Source of the DNA: FACHB-1406 sp034189065
GTDB lineage: Bacteria > Cyanobacteriota > Cyanobacteriia > Cyanobacteriales > Spirulinaceae
Length of the DNA stretch: 64,000 nucleotides
Direction: 5' to 3'
Assembly: GCA_034189065.1 (NCBI GenBank)
Contig: JAXHVQ010000005.1
Location: forward strand, 1 to 64,000
In this document: piece after piece, positions 15,767 to 24,974 of the stretch
Layout of the letters: every line of letters begins with the position of its first letter
Numbering within the stretch: position 1 is the first letter of the stretch
The notes under the pieces: generated by a model
The model's input: only the letters and a program-made list of their open reading frames with translations
Databases searched by the model: none
What the model was told of the DNA's origin: nothing
Position numbers and translations under genes: made by a program

Positions 15767-16840
15767 ATGATCGAACAAGTTATTAAATCAATTATTCCAG
15801 TTGGCGGGGTTGAAAAACTAAAAAGTTTTTCAAAAAGAGTTAATAATTTTACTTTAAGAATAGCGGTCAGATCGAGACTTTTAAGTTCTCTCTACTATAT
15901 CTTTCTATCCAGAGACTTTAGTCGAGAGAACCAAGCTGTCATTTACGGCAAATTGAAATATGTTGAAGATTTGCGCTCGAATTTAGATAGTCAATATCTC
16001 TTAAGACGCAACATTCATCGTCTAGAAAAAGGAATTATTATGCGTCCTAGGCGAGAATTTTTTGCTCTGGATTATATCAAAGAAACAGTAGATTGCTATC
16101 AGAAATCGATTGTAAGCAAAGGTAAAGATATTTCGGAATCAACTGAATTACAATGGGCTCATGATGTCCTAGAAGAGTATTTTAATATTGTCAGCGACCA
16201 TGACGTTATTCAAAAAGCGAAAAAAAAGTTTATTGTCCTTGACAAACCCAAGCTAAGCGAGCAGAAGCGCATCCCTTACAAGCGAAATATCGACGAACCT
16301 TTACCCGTTGATTATGAAGATTTATTGAAATTAGCCTATCGTCGTCGCTCCCTGCGCTGGTACCTGCAAAAACCCGTCCCCCGAAACTTAATGGATAAAG
16401 CTATTACCGTCGCTGCTTTATCTCCAAGCGCTTGCAATCGTCAACCTTTTGAATTTCGGATTTTTGACGATCCCGACATGGTAAAAAAAGTAGCTTCGAT
16501 TCCAATGGGGACGAAAGGATTTAGTCAAAACTTTCCAGCTATTGTTGTCGTTATCGGTCAACTTCGGGCATACTTTAGCGAGAGAGATCGCCACGTTATT
16601 TATATTGATGCGGCTCTGGCATCCATGTCTTTTATGTATGCTTTAGAAACCCTAGAACTGAGTTCTTGTCCGATCAATTGGCCCGATATAGAAGAACGCG
16701 AAAGAAAGATGACAGCATTGCTTGATTTAGAACCCGATCGCCGGGTTGTCATGTTAATTTCTGTAGGGTATCCTGACCCCGAGGGAATGATTCCTTATTC
16801 CCAGAAAAAAGAATTGGATTTATTGCGGAGATATAACTAA
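15767..16840 (+). CDS. Nitroreductase-like flavoprotein of a polysaccharide cluster
   Basis: This 357-residue protein has a cyanobacterial N-terminal region (LLRRNIHRLEKGIIMRPRRE) of about 180 residues and then a nitroreductase fold from about 185: AYRRRSLRWYLQKPVPRNLM for FMN phosphate binding, SPSACNRQPFEFRIF for the FMN pocket, and a YIDAALASMSFMYALE helix. Such proteins are found beside polysaccharide pyruvyl transferases and F420 hydrogenase-like proteins in exopolysaccharide loci. Its own substrate is unknown. It ends three bases before the next gene, so the two are translationally coupled. Confidence 0.75.
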   Translation: MIEQVIKSIIPVGGVEKLKSFSKRVNNFTLRIAVRSRLLSSLYYIFLSRDFSRENQAVIYGKLKYVEDLRSNLDSQYLLRRNIHRLEKGIIMRPRREFFALDYIKETVDCYQKSIVSKGKDISESTELQWAHDVLEEYFNIVSDHDVIQKAKKKFIVLDKPKLSEQKRIPYKRNIDEPLPVDYEDLLKLAYRRRSLRWYLQKPVPRNLMDKAITVAALSPSACNRQPFEFRIFDDPDMVKKVASIPMGTKGFSQNFPAIVVVIGQLRAYFSERDRHVIYIDAALASMSFMYALETLELSSCPINWPDIEERERKMTALLDLEPDRRVVMLISVGYPDPEGMIPYSQKKELDLLRRYN

Positions 16841-16843
16841 GCT

Positions 16844-17998
16844 ATGATTGTCGAAATTCAAGGGGTAGATTATATTAATAAGGGCGGCGAGTTAATGATG
16901 AATGCTGTAGTACAGCATATCTCTAGCTTACCCGGAAAGAATGTTGTAGCCGCCCATTTAAGAATGGGCAGCTTTAACAATAGAACAAAAACCGGGCTCA
17001 ACCATTTATCTTGGGCCTATTATGAAAAGGCTCCCGTTGTTGGCTTGGTTATCGATAATTTAATTTCGTGGGTTCCAAAACCCTTACGCCATCAGTTTAA
17101 TATCGTAACGAATTCAGAAGTTCAGACTGTTTTAGACGCATCGGGTTTTACCTACAGCGACCAGCAGGGCGCGGCGATGGTAGAAATTATGGCAGCTCGA
17201 ACCGAACGCTGGAAGCAAGAAGGAAAAAAAATTGTTTTACTTCCTCAAGCGTTTGGCCCTTTCAAACACAAAAAAGTCAGAAATGCCTTTCTCAAAATTC
17301 TCAGAAATGCTGACTTGGTTTTTGCGAGGGATAAGGTCTCTTATGACTATCTGATAGAATTAGACCTCAGCCAAAATTCAAAAATCAAAATAGCGCCCGA
17401 TTTCACAAATCTAGTCAAAGGGGAAATCCCTCCCGATTTCCAGACCAATCCCCGTGCATTTTGCATTGTTCCCAATTACAGGATGCTCCAAAGAACGTCC
17501 CAGGAGTTAAAGGAGAAATACATCTCTTTTTTAACAAGCTGTACTAAATACTTGCTCAACAAAGGATTAGAGCCATTTGTTTTAATTCATGAAACAGCCC
17601 GAGACTACGACCTCGGATTGCAACTCCAAACCGAACTCGGTCAACCGCTGAAAATTATTCAAGAATCAAATCCTTTATATATCAAGGGAATTTTGGGAAG
17701 TTGCTTCATGGTCGTTGGTTCGAGATTTCACAGTTTGGTGAGTACGCTGAGTCAAGGCACTCCGTGTTTGGGAACGGGATGGAGTCATAAATATGAGATG
17801 CTTTTTGAAGATTATAACTGTCCGGAGTGTTTAGTCTCTCCCATCGATTCAGCCGAAAAAATTCATCGAGTCTTAGACGCGATCGCGGAAGAACCGGGGC
17901 GGTCGGATTTAATTCGTCGGATCGAGGCTGGAAGTGAGGAACAAAAAAGACTATCCTCTGCAATGTGGGCGGAAGTCGATCGATTTATCGCTTCTTAA
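16844..17998 (+). CDS. Polysaccharide pyruvyl transferase family protein
   Basis: This 384-residue protein belongs to the PF04230 (CsaB/WcaK) family. It opens with VEIQGVDYINKGGELMMNAV, typical of the nucleotide-sugar-like N-terminal domain, has KIVLLPQAFGPFKHKKVR and LVFARDKVSY in the middle, and GSRFHSLVSTLSQGTPCLGTGW in the C-terminal domain, where the His is the conserved catalytic candidate. It should add pyruvate ketals from phosphoenolpyruvate to a sugar, making the polymer acidic. It is coupled to 15767 and ends 73 bases before the convergent cyclase gene. Confidence 0.85.
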   Translation: MIVEIQGVDYINKGGELMMNAVVQHISSLPGKNVVAAHLRMGSFNNRTKTGLNHLSWAYYEKAPVVGLVIDNLISWVPKPLRHQFNIVTNSEVQTVLDASGFTYSDQQGAAMVEIMAARTERWKQEGKKIVLLPQAFGPFKHKKVRNAFLKILRNADLVFARDKVSYDYLIELDLSQNSKIKIAPDFTNLVKGEIPPDFQTNPRAFCIVPNYRMLQRTSQELKEKYISFLTSCTKYLLNKGLEPFVLIHETARDYDLGLQLQTELGQPLKIIQESNPLYIKGILGSCFMVVGSRFHSLVSTLSQGTPCLGTGWSHKYEMLFEDYNCPECLVSPIDSAEKIHRVLDAIAEEPGRSDLIRRIEAGSEEQKRLSSAMWAEVDRFIAS

Positions 17999-18070
17999 AA
18001 AGGATGAGTGGAGTCGCCCCCAGGACTAAAGTGGGATCAAGGGCAGTAATTTTCGGCGCGATCGCATCCT

Positions 18071-20335
18071 CTATTGCTCGAGTTGCTGAAGGGCTTGAGT
18101 CAAAATTTTGCGAAGTGCAGTGGCGACAGCGGGGGGTTTATAGGTTAAATGAACGTAAAACGTTCGCTTAGATGCGGGTCGATCCAACACTTTCGCATAG
18201 ACATCTTCGCTAATTTCGGGATTGCCAATGAGTTGGAGAAGATTAACTTTAAGATTGCTCAACGGAGGAGGCATCGAATCGGGACTATCTTTTTCGACGC
18301 GAATTTCTACGCCCTTAACAGAAATTCCGACAATACTACCCTTAAAGATTTTGTCGCTCACCTGTTTTCCTTCTACCACTAAATACAAAAGCGGAATCTC
18401 CTCTCGCAAGCGAATAAACTGTTCGTCGTCTTTGGGCAAAAAGAGATTATATTTCCCGGAAAGCGCGCCAATTTCGTAAATAGAAAGGGCTTCTTTAACC
18501 CCTTTAGGCTTCACCTCCTTTTGACTGTCAACTCGTAAGTTCGCCGAACCGACTTCTTTAAACGTTTGTTCGGAAATTAAAATTTGATTGCCAGTGCAGT
18601 AAGTTTCAATGCGAAAGGCCAGGTTAACGTGATTGCCAATAACCGTATATTCGGCGTGTAATTCCGAGCCGATATTTCCCACCACGCATTCGCCGGTATG
18701 CAGGCCAATGCCCATTTCTAATAGAGGGAGTTCGAGTTGCGCCAACTTTTGATTCACCTCCTGGATGCTGAGTTGCATCGCGATCGCGCAGGCGACGGCT
18801 CGTTCGGCATCATCTTCGCCCACCGCAGGCGTACCAAAATGGACGAGAATGCCATCCCCCAGAAACTTATCGATCGTCCCCTGATAGGCTCTAATTACCT
18901 CCAGCATGGCTTTCAAATAGAGGTTGAGAACCGTGACTACCTCTTCGGGGGGCATTCGCTCAGAGAGGGCTGTAAAACCTCGTAAATCGGATGCGAGAAC
19001 GGTGATTTTTTGACGCTTGCCGCCCAATTTTAACCCTTCGGGACTTTCGAGTAAGTTGGCGACGACTTCATCGGTTAAGTAGCGCCCAAAGGTTTTGCGG
19101 ATTTTACTGGCAGTGTAGGCCATATAGCCGGTAATGGCAAGTGTCGAACCAGCCAGCCCCAAAAAGGGAGGAACCACAGGCAGCCACCACTCTTCGAGGA
19201 AGGCAACGTAAGTCGTCCCCAGGAGAATGCCAGTGACGAAAACCGGCGCGATTGCGCGACTCAGGACAACTGCCCGCCGCCCCGAGGTCTTGCGCCAATT
19301 CCAAGCAATAACTGCCCCAATTCCAGACCAGAAGAGAAGCCACAGCCCTTCAATGGGTTCGGACCAGGTGTGAAAGAGAGCGCCATCGCCCCCTGCCGCT
19401 CTGAGAATTTGACTGGTTACTGCAGCATGAACTTCTACGCCAGCCATCGGTTTCGGACTGGTCAGCACGCCGCCGCTGTAAGGGGTAAAATAGGAGTCGT
19501 TGAAGCTTTCGCCAACTGCTCCGATGAGGACGATGCGATCGCGCGCCCAATCCGAGGGAACGCGATCTTCGAGAATGTCGGTTAAGGAAACGGTCTCGAA
19601 GCGACCGATGCCGCGATAGTCGATTAACATCTGAAACCCGCCGTCGTCTGCCCTAATGTAGCCGCCGTCGTTGCTGTGAAAGGGAGCGAATAAGGATTGA
19701 CCTAACTCCCAATTAGAAGTTCCTTCAACCATTTGAGGGGAAATTCCCTCGCTTTCGAGATAGAGCAAGGCGAGGTACAATGAGAAGCTATAGACGATTT
19801 CTCCGTTGCGATCGCTCAAATAAAGCAGTCCTCTGCGAACTCGATTGTCGCCGTCAATGACGAGATCGTTGGCTCCCACTTGTGGCGGAGTTTTGTTTTT
19901 GAGAGCTGGTGGGGCGGCAACGGCTTCTGTACGCCGATCGCCGACAACTTTTTCGATCCCAATCAGGTTATCGGTGGATTCAAAAACATCGTTGAGTTCC
20001 TCGGTGCCGGGAGGAACGGGTAAATCTCGATAGACATCGAGTCCGATGGCTCTCGGATTTTGGGCTTTGAGCTTTTGCAGGACTCGGGCATAGATGCGAT
20101 CGGGGATAATCCCTTGTCCGATGTTTCGCAAATCCTCTTCGTCGATACCTACAATGACAATGCGCTCGTCAGTGGGGAGTTGCGGTCGCGATCGCAAATA
20201 TCGGTCGAAGGCTTGCCACTCGAGAAACTGAAGTCCTCCACTCAGGCGCAGCAGCAGGATAGAGCCGGTAGTACAGGGAGCGACAAGCCAAACCCCGCGC
20301 CATTCCCAAAAGAATTTTTTTAATTTTGCCCACAT
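18071..20335 (-). CDS. CHASE2-domain adenylate/guanylate cyclase
   Basis: The protein is about 754 residues from the Met at 20335 (MWAKLKKFFWEW); a longer frame to 20470 exists, but its extra residues look non-coding. After a first membrane helix comes a periplasmic CHASE2 sensor (to about residue 340, with ERIVIVGIDEEDLRNIG and RIVLIGAVGESFNDSYFTPY), then three membrane helices and a class III cyclase domain. The metal-binding Asp residues lie in LASDLRGFTAL and KFLGDGILVHFG. Transition-state residues fall in NIGSELHAEYTVIGNHVN. Output should be cyclic AMP or GMP in response to an external signal. A broken copy of its 3' part lies at 12428-13310. Confidence 0.92.
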   Translation of the reverse strand: MWAKLKKFFWEWRGVWLVAPCTTGSILLLRLSGGLQFLEWQAFDRYLRSRPQLPTDERIVIVGIDEEDLRNIGQGIIPDRIYARVLQKLKAQNPRAIGLDVYRDLPVPPGTEELNDVFESTDNLIGIEKVVGDRRTEAVAAPPALKNKTPPQVGANDLVIDGDNRVRRGLLYLSDRNGEIVYSFSLYLALLYLESEGISPQMVEGTSNWELGQSLFAPFHSNDGGYIRADDGGFQMLIDYRGIGRFETVSLTDILEDRVPSDWARDRIVLIGAVGESFNDSYFTPYSGGVLTSPKPMAGVEVHAAVTSQILRAAGGDGALFHTWSEPIEGLWLLFWSGIGAVIAWNWRKTSGRRAVVLSRAIAPVFVTGILLGTTYVAFLEEWWLPVVPPFLGLAGSTLAITGYMAYTASKIRKTFGRYLTDEVVANLLESPEGLKLGGKRQKITVLASDLRGFTALSERMPPEEVVTVLNLYLKAMLEVIRAYQGTIDKFLGDGILVHFGTPAVGEDDAERAVACAIAMQLSIQEVNQKLAQLELPLLEMGIGLHTGECVVGNIGSELHAEYTVIGNHVNLAFRIETYCTGNQILISEQTFKEVGSANLRVDSQKEVKPKGVKEALSIYEIGALSGKYNLFLPKDDEQFIRLREEIPLLYLVVEGKQVSDKIFKGSIVGISVKGVEIRVEKDSPDSMPPPLSNLKVNLLQLIGNPEISEDVYAKVLDRPASKRTFYVHLTYKPPAVATALRKILTQALQQLEQ

Positions 20336-20511
20336 GAAGGTATAACTGGCATAAGACAATAGTATAAATGTAGAGTCCCCGGTCTCCACCTGACGAAGCG
20401 TTTGCGCTCCGCAAATCTTCAGGATTTCTGGGTCGATCCTAACGGTGCTGAAGGTCGATCTGCAACCCATTGGGCTCGATCTTGGGATAAGTTACGTAGA
20501 AATGCGAACTC

Positions 20512-20539
20512 GTAGGGATGTTTCATGAAACATCCCTAT
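20512..20539. repeat. GTAGGGATGTTTCATGAAACATCCCTA palindrome
   Basis: A near-perfect 27-base palindrome centred on TTTCATGAAA, one of five related palindromes in this window. Confidence 0.75.
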
Positions 20540-20586
20540 GCGGAACCTTGGTCTAAGGCAACAGGCGTTCGCGAACAGCGCCTTAA

Positions 20587-20614
20587 CCGGTGCGCCGGCG
20601 CTTCTACGCACCGG
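20587..20614. repeat. CCGGTGCG inverted repeat
   Basis: CCGGTGCG (20587-20594) and CGCACCGG (20607-20614) form a perfect 8-bp GC-rich stem with a 12-base loop. Confidence 0.7.
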
Positions 20615-20807
20615 GTAGCGAACTAAGACAGGCAACAGAGGCTTGAGTTTTAACGAAAAATCGCGGTTTGTTGCTGTTATTTCACATGATTCGTAAGTTA
20701 GTATTTTTACAGCCTTCAAATTTCCCAGCTTGAGGTTGTTGATAGCGAGGTTCAACTCACTGCCTTCGCTGCGATCGCGCGAATTCTTATTCCTTTATAA
20801 TCGGTTT

Positions 20808-21731
20808 ATGCGCGATCGCCTCTCTCTCTTTTGGGGGTTGAACGAGCTAATTTTGCTACCCTATCCTCAAATCAAGAGAATCAAAACGGTGCGGAACGAG
20901 AATTCAGTGTTGAAACTTAAGTCGCGATTCTTCCAAGGACTAGCGCAATATGCTTGTTCGTTAATTTTAATTTTGGGGTTGACAATCTTCGCCTTTCCTG
21001 AATACGCCCTTGGCAGCGAGACTCGCTTTGAAGAGAAAGTGCTTCAAGTCATTCGGAATAACCCTGAAACGATTGTGGAAGCCTTACAGATTTATCAGCA
21101 GCAGCAGCGCGCGCAGCAGGAGGAGATTAAACAAGCGTTTTTGCAGGAGATGAAAGGCGATCCCCCATCGGTTATCGGTCAATCTCCAACGAAAGGCTCG
21201 AGCGATCGCGATCTGGTGCTACTGATCTTTTCTGATTTTCAATGCCCCTACTGCGCCCGAGTTGACGAAACTTTAGAAAAGTTCATGAAACAATATGGCG
21301 ATCGCGTCACTCTTGCATACAAACATTTACCCCTCGCTGAAATTCACCCTCAAGCGCTACCCGCAGCATTCTCGGCGTGGGCTGCCGGTCAGCAAGGTAA
21401 GTTTTGGGAGTTTCACGACGCACTATTTGCCCATACGAGCGAACTCGGCGAACCGCTTTACCAGAAAACAGCTAAAAGGCTCGGGTTAGATCTCGAACAA
21501 TTCGATCGCGATCGCAGCAGCAATGCCGCCGCGATCGCGATCGGAGAAGACATTCAAATGGCACGCCTCTTAGCTGTTGAAGGTACTCCTTTCCTCGTCC
21601 TTAATGGCGAAGTTCTTCCGGGTGCGGTCGAACTGCCCGACCTCCAACAGCTTTTTGCCAAAGTCACCCGAGCCAAGCTCGATTCTTCGCAGCCTCTACC
21701 TGGCGCAGTAGAGTCTAAGACAACAAAATAA
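20808..21731 (+). CDS. DsbA-family thioredoxin-fold protein, exported
   Basis: The protein is about 307 residues from the ATG at 20808; an in-frame GTG or TTG near 20907 would begin closer to the signal sequence. A hydrophobic export helix (YACSLILILGLTIFAF) ends at an ALG site. A Gln-rich helical linker follows, then a DsbA-type domain with the active site FSDFQCPYCARVDE (CPYC) and the cis-proline in VEGTPFLVLNGEVLPGAV. It probably oxidises or isomerises disulfides in the periplasm or thylakoid lumen. The start is uncertain. Confidence 0.82.
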   Translation: MRDRLSLFWGLNELILLPYPQIKRIKTVRNENSVLKLKSRFFQGLAQYACSLILILGLTIFAFPEYALGSETRFEEKVLQVIRNNPETIVEALQIYQQQQRAQQEEIKQAFLQEMKGDPPSVIGQSPTKGSSDRDLVLLIFSDFQCPYCARVDETLEKFMKQYGDRVTLAYKHLPLAEIHPQALPAAFSAWAAGQQGKFWEFHDALFAHTSELGEPLYQKTAKRLGLDLEQFDRDRSSNAAAIAIGEDIQMARLLAVEGTPFLVLNGEVLPGAVELPDLQQLFAKVTRAKLDSSQPLPGAVESKTTK

Positions 21732-21875
21732 ACCCAATGGTGATTAACCGTCGGGTTAAGCAACTCCGAATTCACTTTGAATTCACTTTGAATGAACCTA
21801 GATTGCTAGATACAAAGTTTGTTTTTTTGCTGTAGAGTGGTGTCGTTCGGACGTTTCAACTGTTACCAACACTTG

Positions 21876-22163
21876 TTAGAAGCGATTGTTTCTGCGACCG
21901 CCGCCAAAAGAATCTTTTTTCTCGCGGGGTCGAGCTTGATTCACTTTGAGCTGACGACCCATCCACTCCGCTCCGTCGAGTTCGGCAATGGCAGCAGCTT
22001 CTTCCGCCTCCGTTCCCATTTCTACAAAGGCAAAACCACGCTTGCGACCGGTTTCGCGGTCCGTTGGAAGGTGGACCCGTTTGACGGTGCCATACTCAGC
22101 GAAAACCTCAGTCAGGTCTTCCTGAGTCACCTCGTAGGCGAGGTTGCCGATATAAATTGACAT
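21876..22163 (-). CDS. RbpA-type RNA-binding protein (single RRM)
   Basis: This 95-residue protein has one RNA recognition motif with RNP2 SIYIGNLAYEV at residues 2-12 and RNP1 RKRGFAFVEM at about 40-49, and a short Gly/Arg tail (FGGGRRNNRF). This is the cyanobacterial Rbp family, often induced by cold and involved in mRNA localisation and stability. GAGGAGAC precedes the ATG by a few bases. The roughly 146-base leader up to 22310 is likely to hold the promoter; I saw no clear cold-shock element in it. Confidence 0.95.
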   Translation of the reverse strand: MSIYIGNLAYEVTQEDLTEVFAEYGTVKRVHLPTDRETGRKRGFAFVEMGTEAEEAAAIAELDGAEWMGRQLKVNQARPREKKDSFGGGRRNNRF

Positions 22164-22321
22164 AAACCGATTGTCTCCTCAATTCAGGTTAACTGTAGAG
22201 AACCAAGATTTCGGAGAGAATCCTGTCAATACCTTTTGGAAATTCCCTATCAATACTGCAAGCAAATTCTGTCACCGATCTTAAAGTCTCGGCAAACATT
22301 CTAGCACAGATGGTAAGGGAT

Positions 22322-22685
22322 GGGTTCAGAGTTCTGGGTTCAGAGTTCTGGGTTCAGAGTTCTGGGTTCAGAGTTCTGGGTTCAGAGTTCTGGGTTCAAG
22401 GTTCTGGGTTCAGAGTTCTGGGTTCAAGGTTCTGGGTTCAGAGTTCTGGGTTCAGAGTTCTGGGTTCAGAGTTCTGGGTTCAGAGTTCTGGGTTCAGAGT
22501 TCTGGGTTCAGAGTTCTGGGTTCAGAGTTCTGGGTTCAGAGTTCTGGGTTCAGAGTTCTGGGTNNNNNNNNNNNNNNNNNNNNNNNNNNNNNNNNNNNNN
22601 NNNNNNNNNNNNNNNNNNNNNNNNNNNNNNNNNNNNNNNNNNNNNNNNNNNNNNNNNNNNNNNTCAAGGTTCTGGGTTCTGGGAC
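22322..22685. repeat. 14-bp minisatellite (GGGTTCAGAGTTCT)n interrupted by an assembly gap
   Basis: At least 17 tandem copies of the unit GGGTTCAGAGTTCT, with the variant GGGTTCAAGGTTCT, run from 22322 to the gap and resume after it to about 22685. Because 14 is not a multiple of 3, all frames stay open across the array, which explains the spurious ORFs there. The array lies between rbpA and the 3' end of the GTPase gene. Confidence 0.95.
22564..22663. other. Assembly gap (100 N)
   Basis: Exactly 100 N bases lie inside the minisatellite. A round number normally means a gap of unknown length, so the true repeat number is not known. Confidence 0.99.
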
Positions 22686-22698
22686 GGAATCTCAAAAT

Positions 22699-24081
22699 CT
22701 ACAATCCTATATTTTCTACACTCAGCTCGTCGCGCAGGCGGTAGAGAATGGTCTGGGGACTGGACTGGGAGAGAATTTCCCCAATCGCGGTACTCGGTCC
22801 GAGATCTCCCCAAGAACAACCTCGTTTGAGATAGTCCCGCGCCACTTGGCCCACGGCATAAGCGCCGTAACCCGCTACGGCACCTTGGGTTACGGCGACG
22901 GTAGCATAGGTCGCGATCGCGGCCGGACTTTCCAACAAACTTTGGGCGGCGGCAGCGCTTTTTCCCATCCCCATCACCAAACTGCTTCCCAGTTCGCTCA
23001 ATAAAACCCCGCCCGAACTCACCACAATTTTGCGCCAGAGTTTCCCCGCTTCAAAACTGGTCATGGGCAACCCATACAAGCGAGCGAGAGCGCGAATGAG
23101 CGCGAGGTCGGCAACCGTCGCGCCGATGACATCCAACAGAGCAATGGGGTTAATTGCCACCGCTAGGGCTTTATATTTGGCATAATTCCAAATCAAGTCT
23201 TCGGCTTCCGCTGCTCGCAACTCCAAGGTTTTCCGGGCTAAAGCCTCTGACGCTTCCTTGGCTTGAAACAGCGCGTTAAGGGCGAGTAACGAACGCCCCT
23301 CGCGATTGAGAATTTCCAGAATTTTAGAGCGCAACTCGTCGATTTGGGGAGGAGGCATCTCCCACTCCTCGCGGGTACTGCCATCGGGCCATTCCACGCG
23401 CACCGGGATGGGAGCGGGTTCTGCGGCAGTGCGAACGATTTCTTCGGTGGAGAGGAGTTTGGGCGCGTCGCCTGCACCCCAATTTCCCCCACCCAAAAGC
23501 CGCAGTTGTTGGTAAATCGCCTCGCGATCGCGATCGCCGTACAGGTCGATCTTATTAAACACCAAAATAATTGGCTTGGAACTGGCACGCAATTCGCACA
23601 GCGCGTCGTATTCCGTGCGCGTAATATCCCCCGCCACCACAAACAAAATTAAGTCCGACTGACGCGCCACATCCCGCGCCATTTCTGCCCTCGCTTCTCC
23701 TTGAATTTCATCGAGTCCGGGAGTATCGATGAGTTCGACTTGCACCTTCTTTCCTGGAGGCAGCCAACGGACCGCCTTGGGGTAGCGCGTCACTCCGTGT
23801 AGCGGACCGGTGGGCAAGAGTTTTTCTCCCAGCAGCGCGTTCAGCACCGCCGACTTGCCGCGACTGACAAGACCGAAAGCGGAGATGCGAATTGCTTTTT
23901 GGTCGAGTTTCTCGAGGGCAGCTTTAATGGCTTGCAACTCACCGCGCACCGATGCTTGCAGTTGGGAACTGGGGGGAAAATGTCCGTGACGGCGAAAGCT
24001 GGAATACCACGAGAGAGATTGTTGCAAGCTCGCTCGGGCGCGGTTGAGGTGGGTTTCTGGGGACGAGGGCGTTGGGTTCAA
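22699..24081 (-). CDS. Era/dynamin-like GTPase with DUF697-type C-terminus
   Basis: This 460-residue protein has a small-GTPase domain at about residues 60-190: P-loop GLVSRGKSAV, switch II DTPGLDEIQGEA, and the base-specificity motif NKIDLYGD. The C-terminal half has several hydrophobic stretches (AVAINPIALLDVIGATVADL, IATYATVAVTQGAVAGYGAY) typical of DUF697 proteins that associate with membranes. In cyanobacteria several such paralogs occur; their role is not settled, with membrane remodelling or ion homeostasis suggested. Its last codons run up to the minisatellite. Confidence 0.88.
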   Translation of the reverse strand: MNPTPSSPETHLNRARASLQQSLSWYSSFRRHGHFPPSSQLQASVRGELQAIKAALEKLDQKAIRISAFGLVSRGKSAVLNALLGEKLLPTGPLHGVTRYPKAVRWLPPGKKVQVELIDTPGLDEIQGEARAEMARDVARQSDLILFVVAGDITRTEYDALCELRASSKPIILVFNKIDLYGDRDREAIYQQLRLLGGGNWGAGDAPKLLSTEEIVRTAAEPAPIPVRVEWPDGSTREEWEMPPPQIDELRSKILEILNREGRSLLALNALFQAKEASEALARKTLELRAAEAEDLIWNYAKYKALAVAINPIALLDVIGATVADLALIRALARLYGLPMTSFEAGKLWRKIVVSSGGVLLSELGSSLVMGMGKSAAAAQSLLESPAAIATYATVAVTQGAVAGYGAYAVGQVARDYLKRGCSWGDLGPSTAIGEILSQSSPQTILYRLRDELSVENIGL

Positions 24082-24236
24082 GATCGGAGTTTCGCTTCGA
24101 TGACCTACCGCTCCATCTTAAGATTTTTTGAGGATAAACGCGCCCTGATTGGCGATTCGGAAAACCCTACCTTCTGTTCAAATTAAAAAATTAAAAACTA
24201 AAAATTAGAAGCGTTTCTGCCAGACCTTGGATTCAA

Positions 24237-24292
24237 AATCAATAATTATCAATTATCAATTATCAATTATCAATTCTTAATTATTAATTGAT
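24237..24292. repeat. AT-rich AATTATC tandem repeat
   Basis: Repeats of the 7-base unit AATTATC (positions 24240-24274), followed by TTAATTATTAATTGATAA, lie in the 281-base space between the GTPase and the Uma2 gene. An adjacent run of TAAAAATT units lies at 24184-24206. Nothing else is seen there. Confidence 0.8.
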
Positions 24293-24362
24293 AAAAATGC
24301 TGTATTGCGATCGCGCGACGGCCTCGCTCTAATCGATCTCGCGTCTGTGATTTTCCGCACTC

Positions 24363-24974
24363 TTAAAATTCCCCCACTGCCCAAATCTGCGCTGCGGTTA
24401 AGTTCAATTGGGGGAACGTTGGTGACATAATACGCTCTTGACCTCGAAACTGCTGCATCTGATATTCTCCCTCGACCAACGTACAAACCGAAAATGTCGG
24501 TTGCTTGGGGGAACCAATATACTTTTTCCCCCCCAGTCCCAAATAATCGGCAATCCAATATTCAGCAATACCCATTGCTTCGTAGTCCTCGTATTTCCGG
24601 GCGTAATCGGTTTCCCAATTGGTACTAACCACCTCGACAACTAACTTAACCGTTTTGCCGTTAACAATAGTCGCCTCTCGTTGCCAGTTTGGTTCTTGTT
24701 TGAGCAAATTACGATCGACAACGACAACGTCGGGAAGATAGCCTATACCCCAACTCGTTCCCTTAATGAGCGCCCGCTTGGGAAATTTATAGGGGAGCTG
24801 CAAGCGATGAACTTCGAGGGTGAGTTGGGTATCTAAGAAATCGCCTACATCTTCGTGTTGTCCGGTGGGTTGCATCTCAAAAACATTGCCGTCAATTAAT
24901 TCGTAGCATCCGTCTTGGGGCAACCAGGCGACAAATTCCTCAAACGACATGGGTTTGGGTAGGACTTGAATCAT
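24363..24974 (-). CDS. Uma2-family (DUF820) putative endonuclease
   Basis: This 203-residue member of the large cyanobacterial Uma2 family has a PD-(D/E)XK fold. The usual elements are MSFEEFVAWLP, YELIDGNVFEM, YLPDVVVVDRN (motif Asp), LVVEVVSTNWETDYARKYEDY (ExV and the K of the catalytic set) and GIAEYWIADY. Cyanobacteria carry dozens of such genes. Their biological role is unknown; they are often linked to transposons or restriction. It is transcribed away from citrate synthase. Confidence 0.88.
   Translation of the reverse strand: MIQVLPKPMSFEEFVAWLPQDGCYELIDGNVFEMQPTGQHEDVGDFLDTQLTLEVHRLQLPYKFPKRALIKGTSWGIGYLPDVVVVDRNLLKQEPNWQREATIVNGKTVKLVVEVVSTNWETDYARKYEDYEAMGIAEYWIADYLGLGGKKYIGSPKQPTFSVCTLVEGEYQMQQFRGQERIMSPTFPQLNLTAAQIWAVGEF

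Larger units (their letters stand above)
20491..20697. mobile_element. TTACGTAGAAATG repeat element
   Basis: The element starts GTTACGTAGAAATGCGAACT and ends with TTATTTCACATGATTCGTAAG, an imperfect inverted match. Its inside holds a GTAGGGATG palindrome (20512-20539), a CCGGTGCG/CGCACCGG stem (20587-20614) and TTTTAACGAAAAATCGCGG, which is also found at 32480. There is no coding capacity. It lies upstream of the divergent cyclase and DsbA-like genes. Confidence 0.6.

Noticed and set aside
20336..20470. N-terminal extension of the CHASE2-cyclase
   Set aside because: The extra 45 residues have no homology pattern and the Met at 20335 is followed directly by the first membrane helix.
22310..22829. 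Long ORFs with repeated GSEFWVQSSGF
   Set aside because: A 14-base repeat keeps all frames open and the ORFs run through the N gap; they are not genes.
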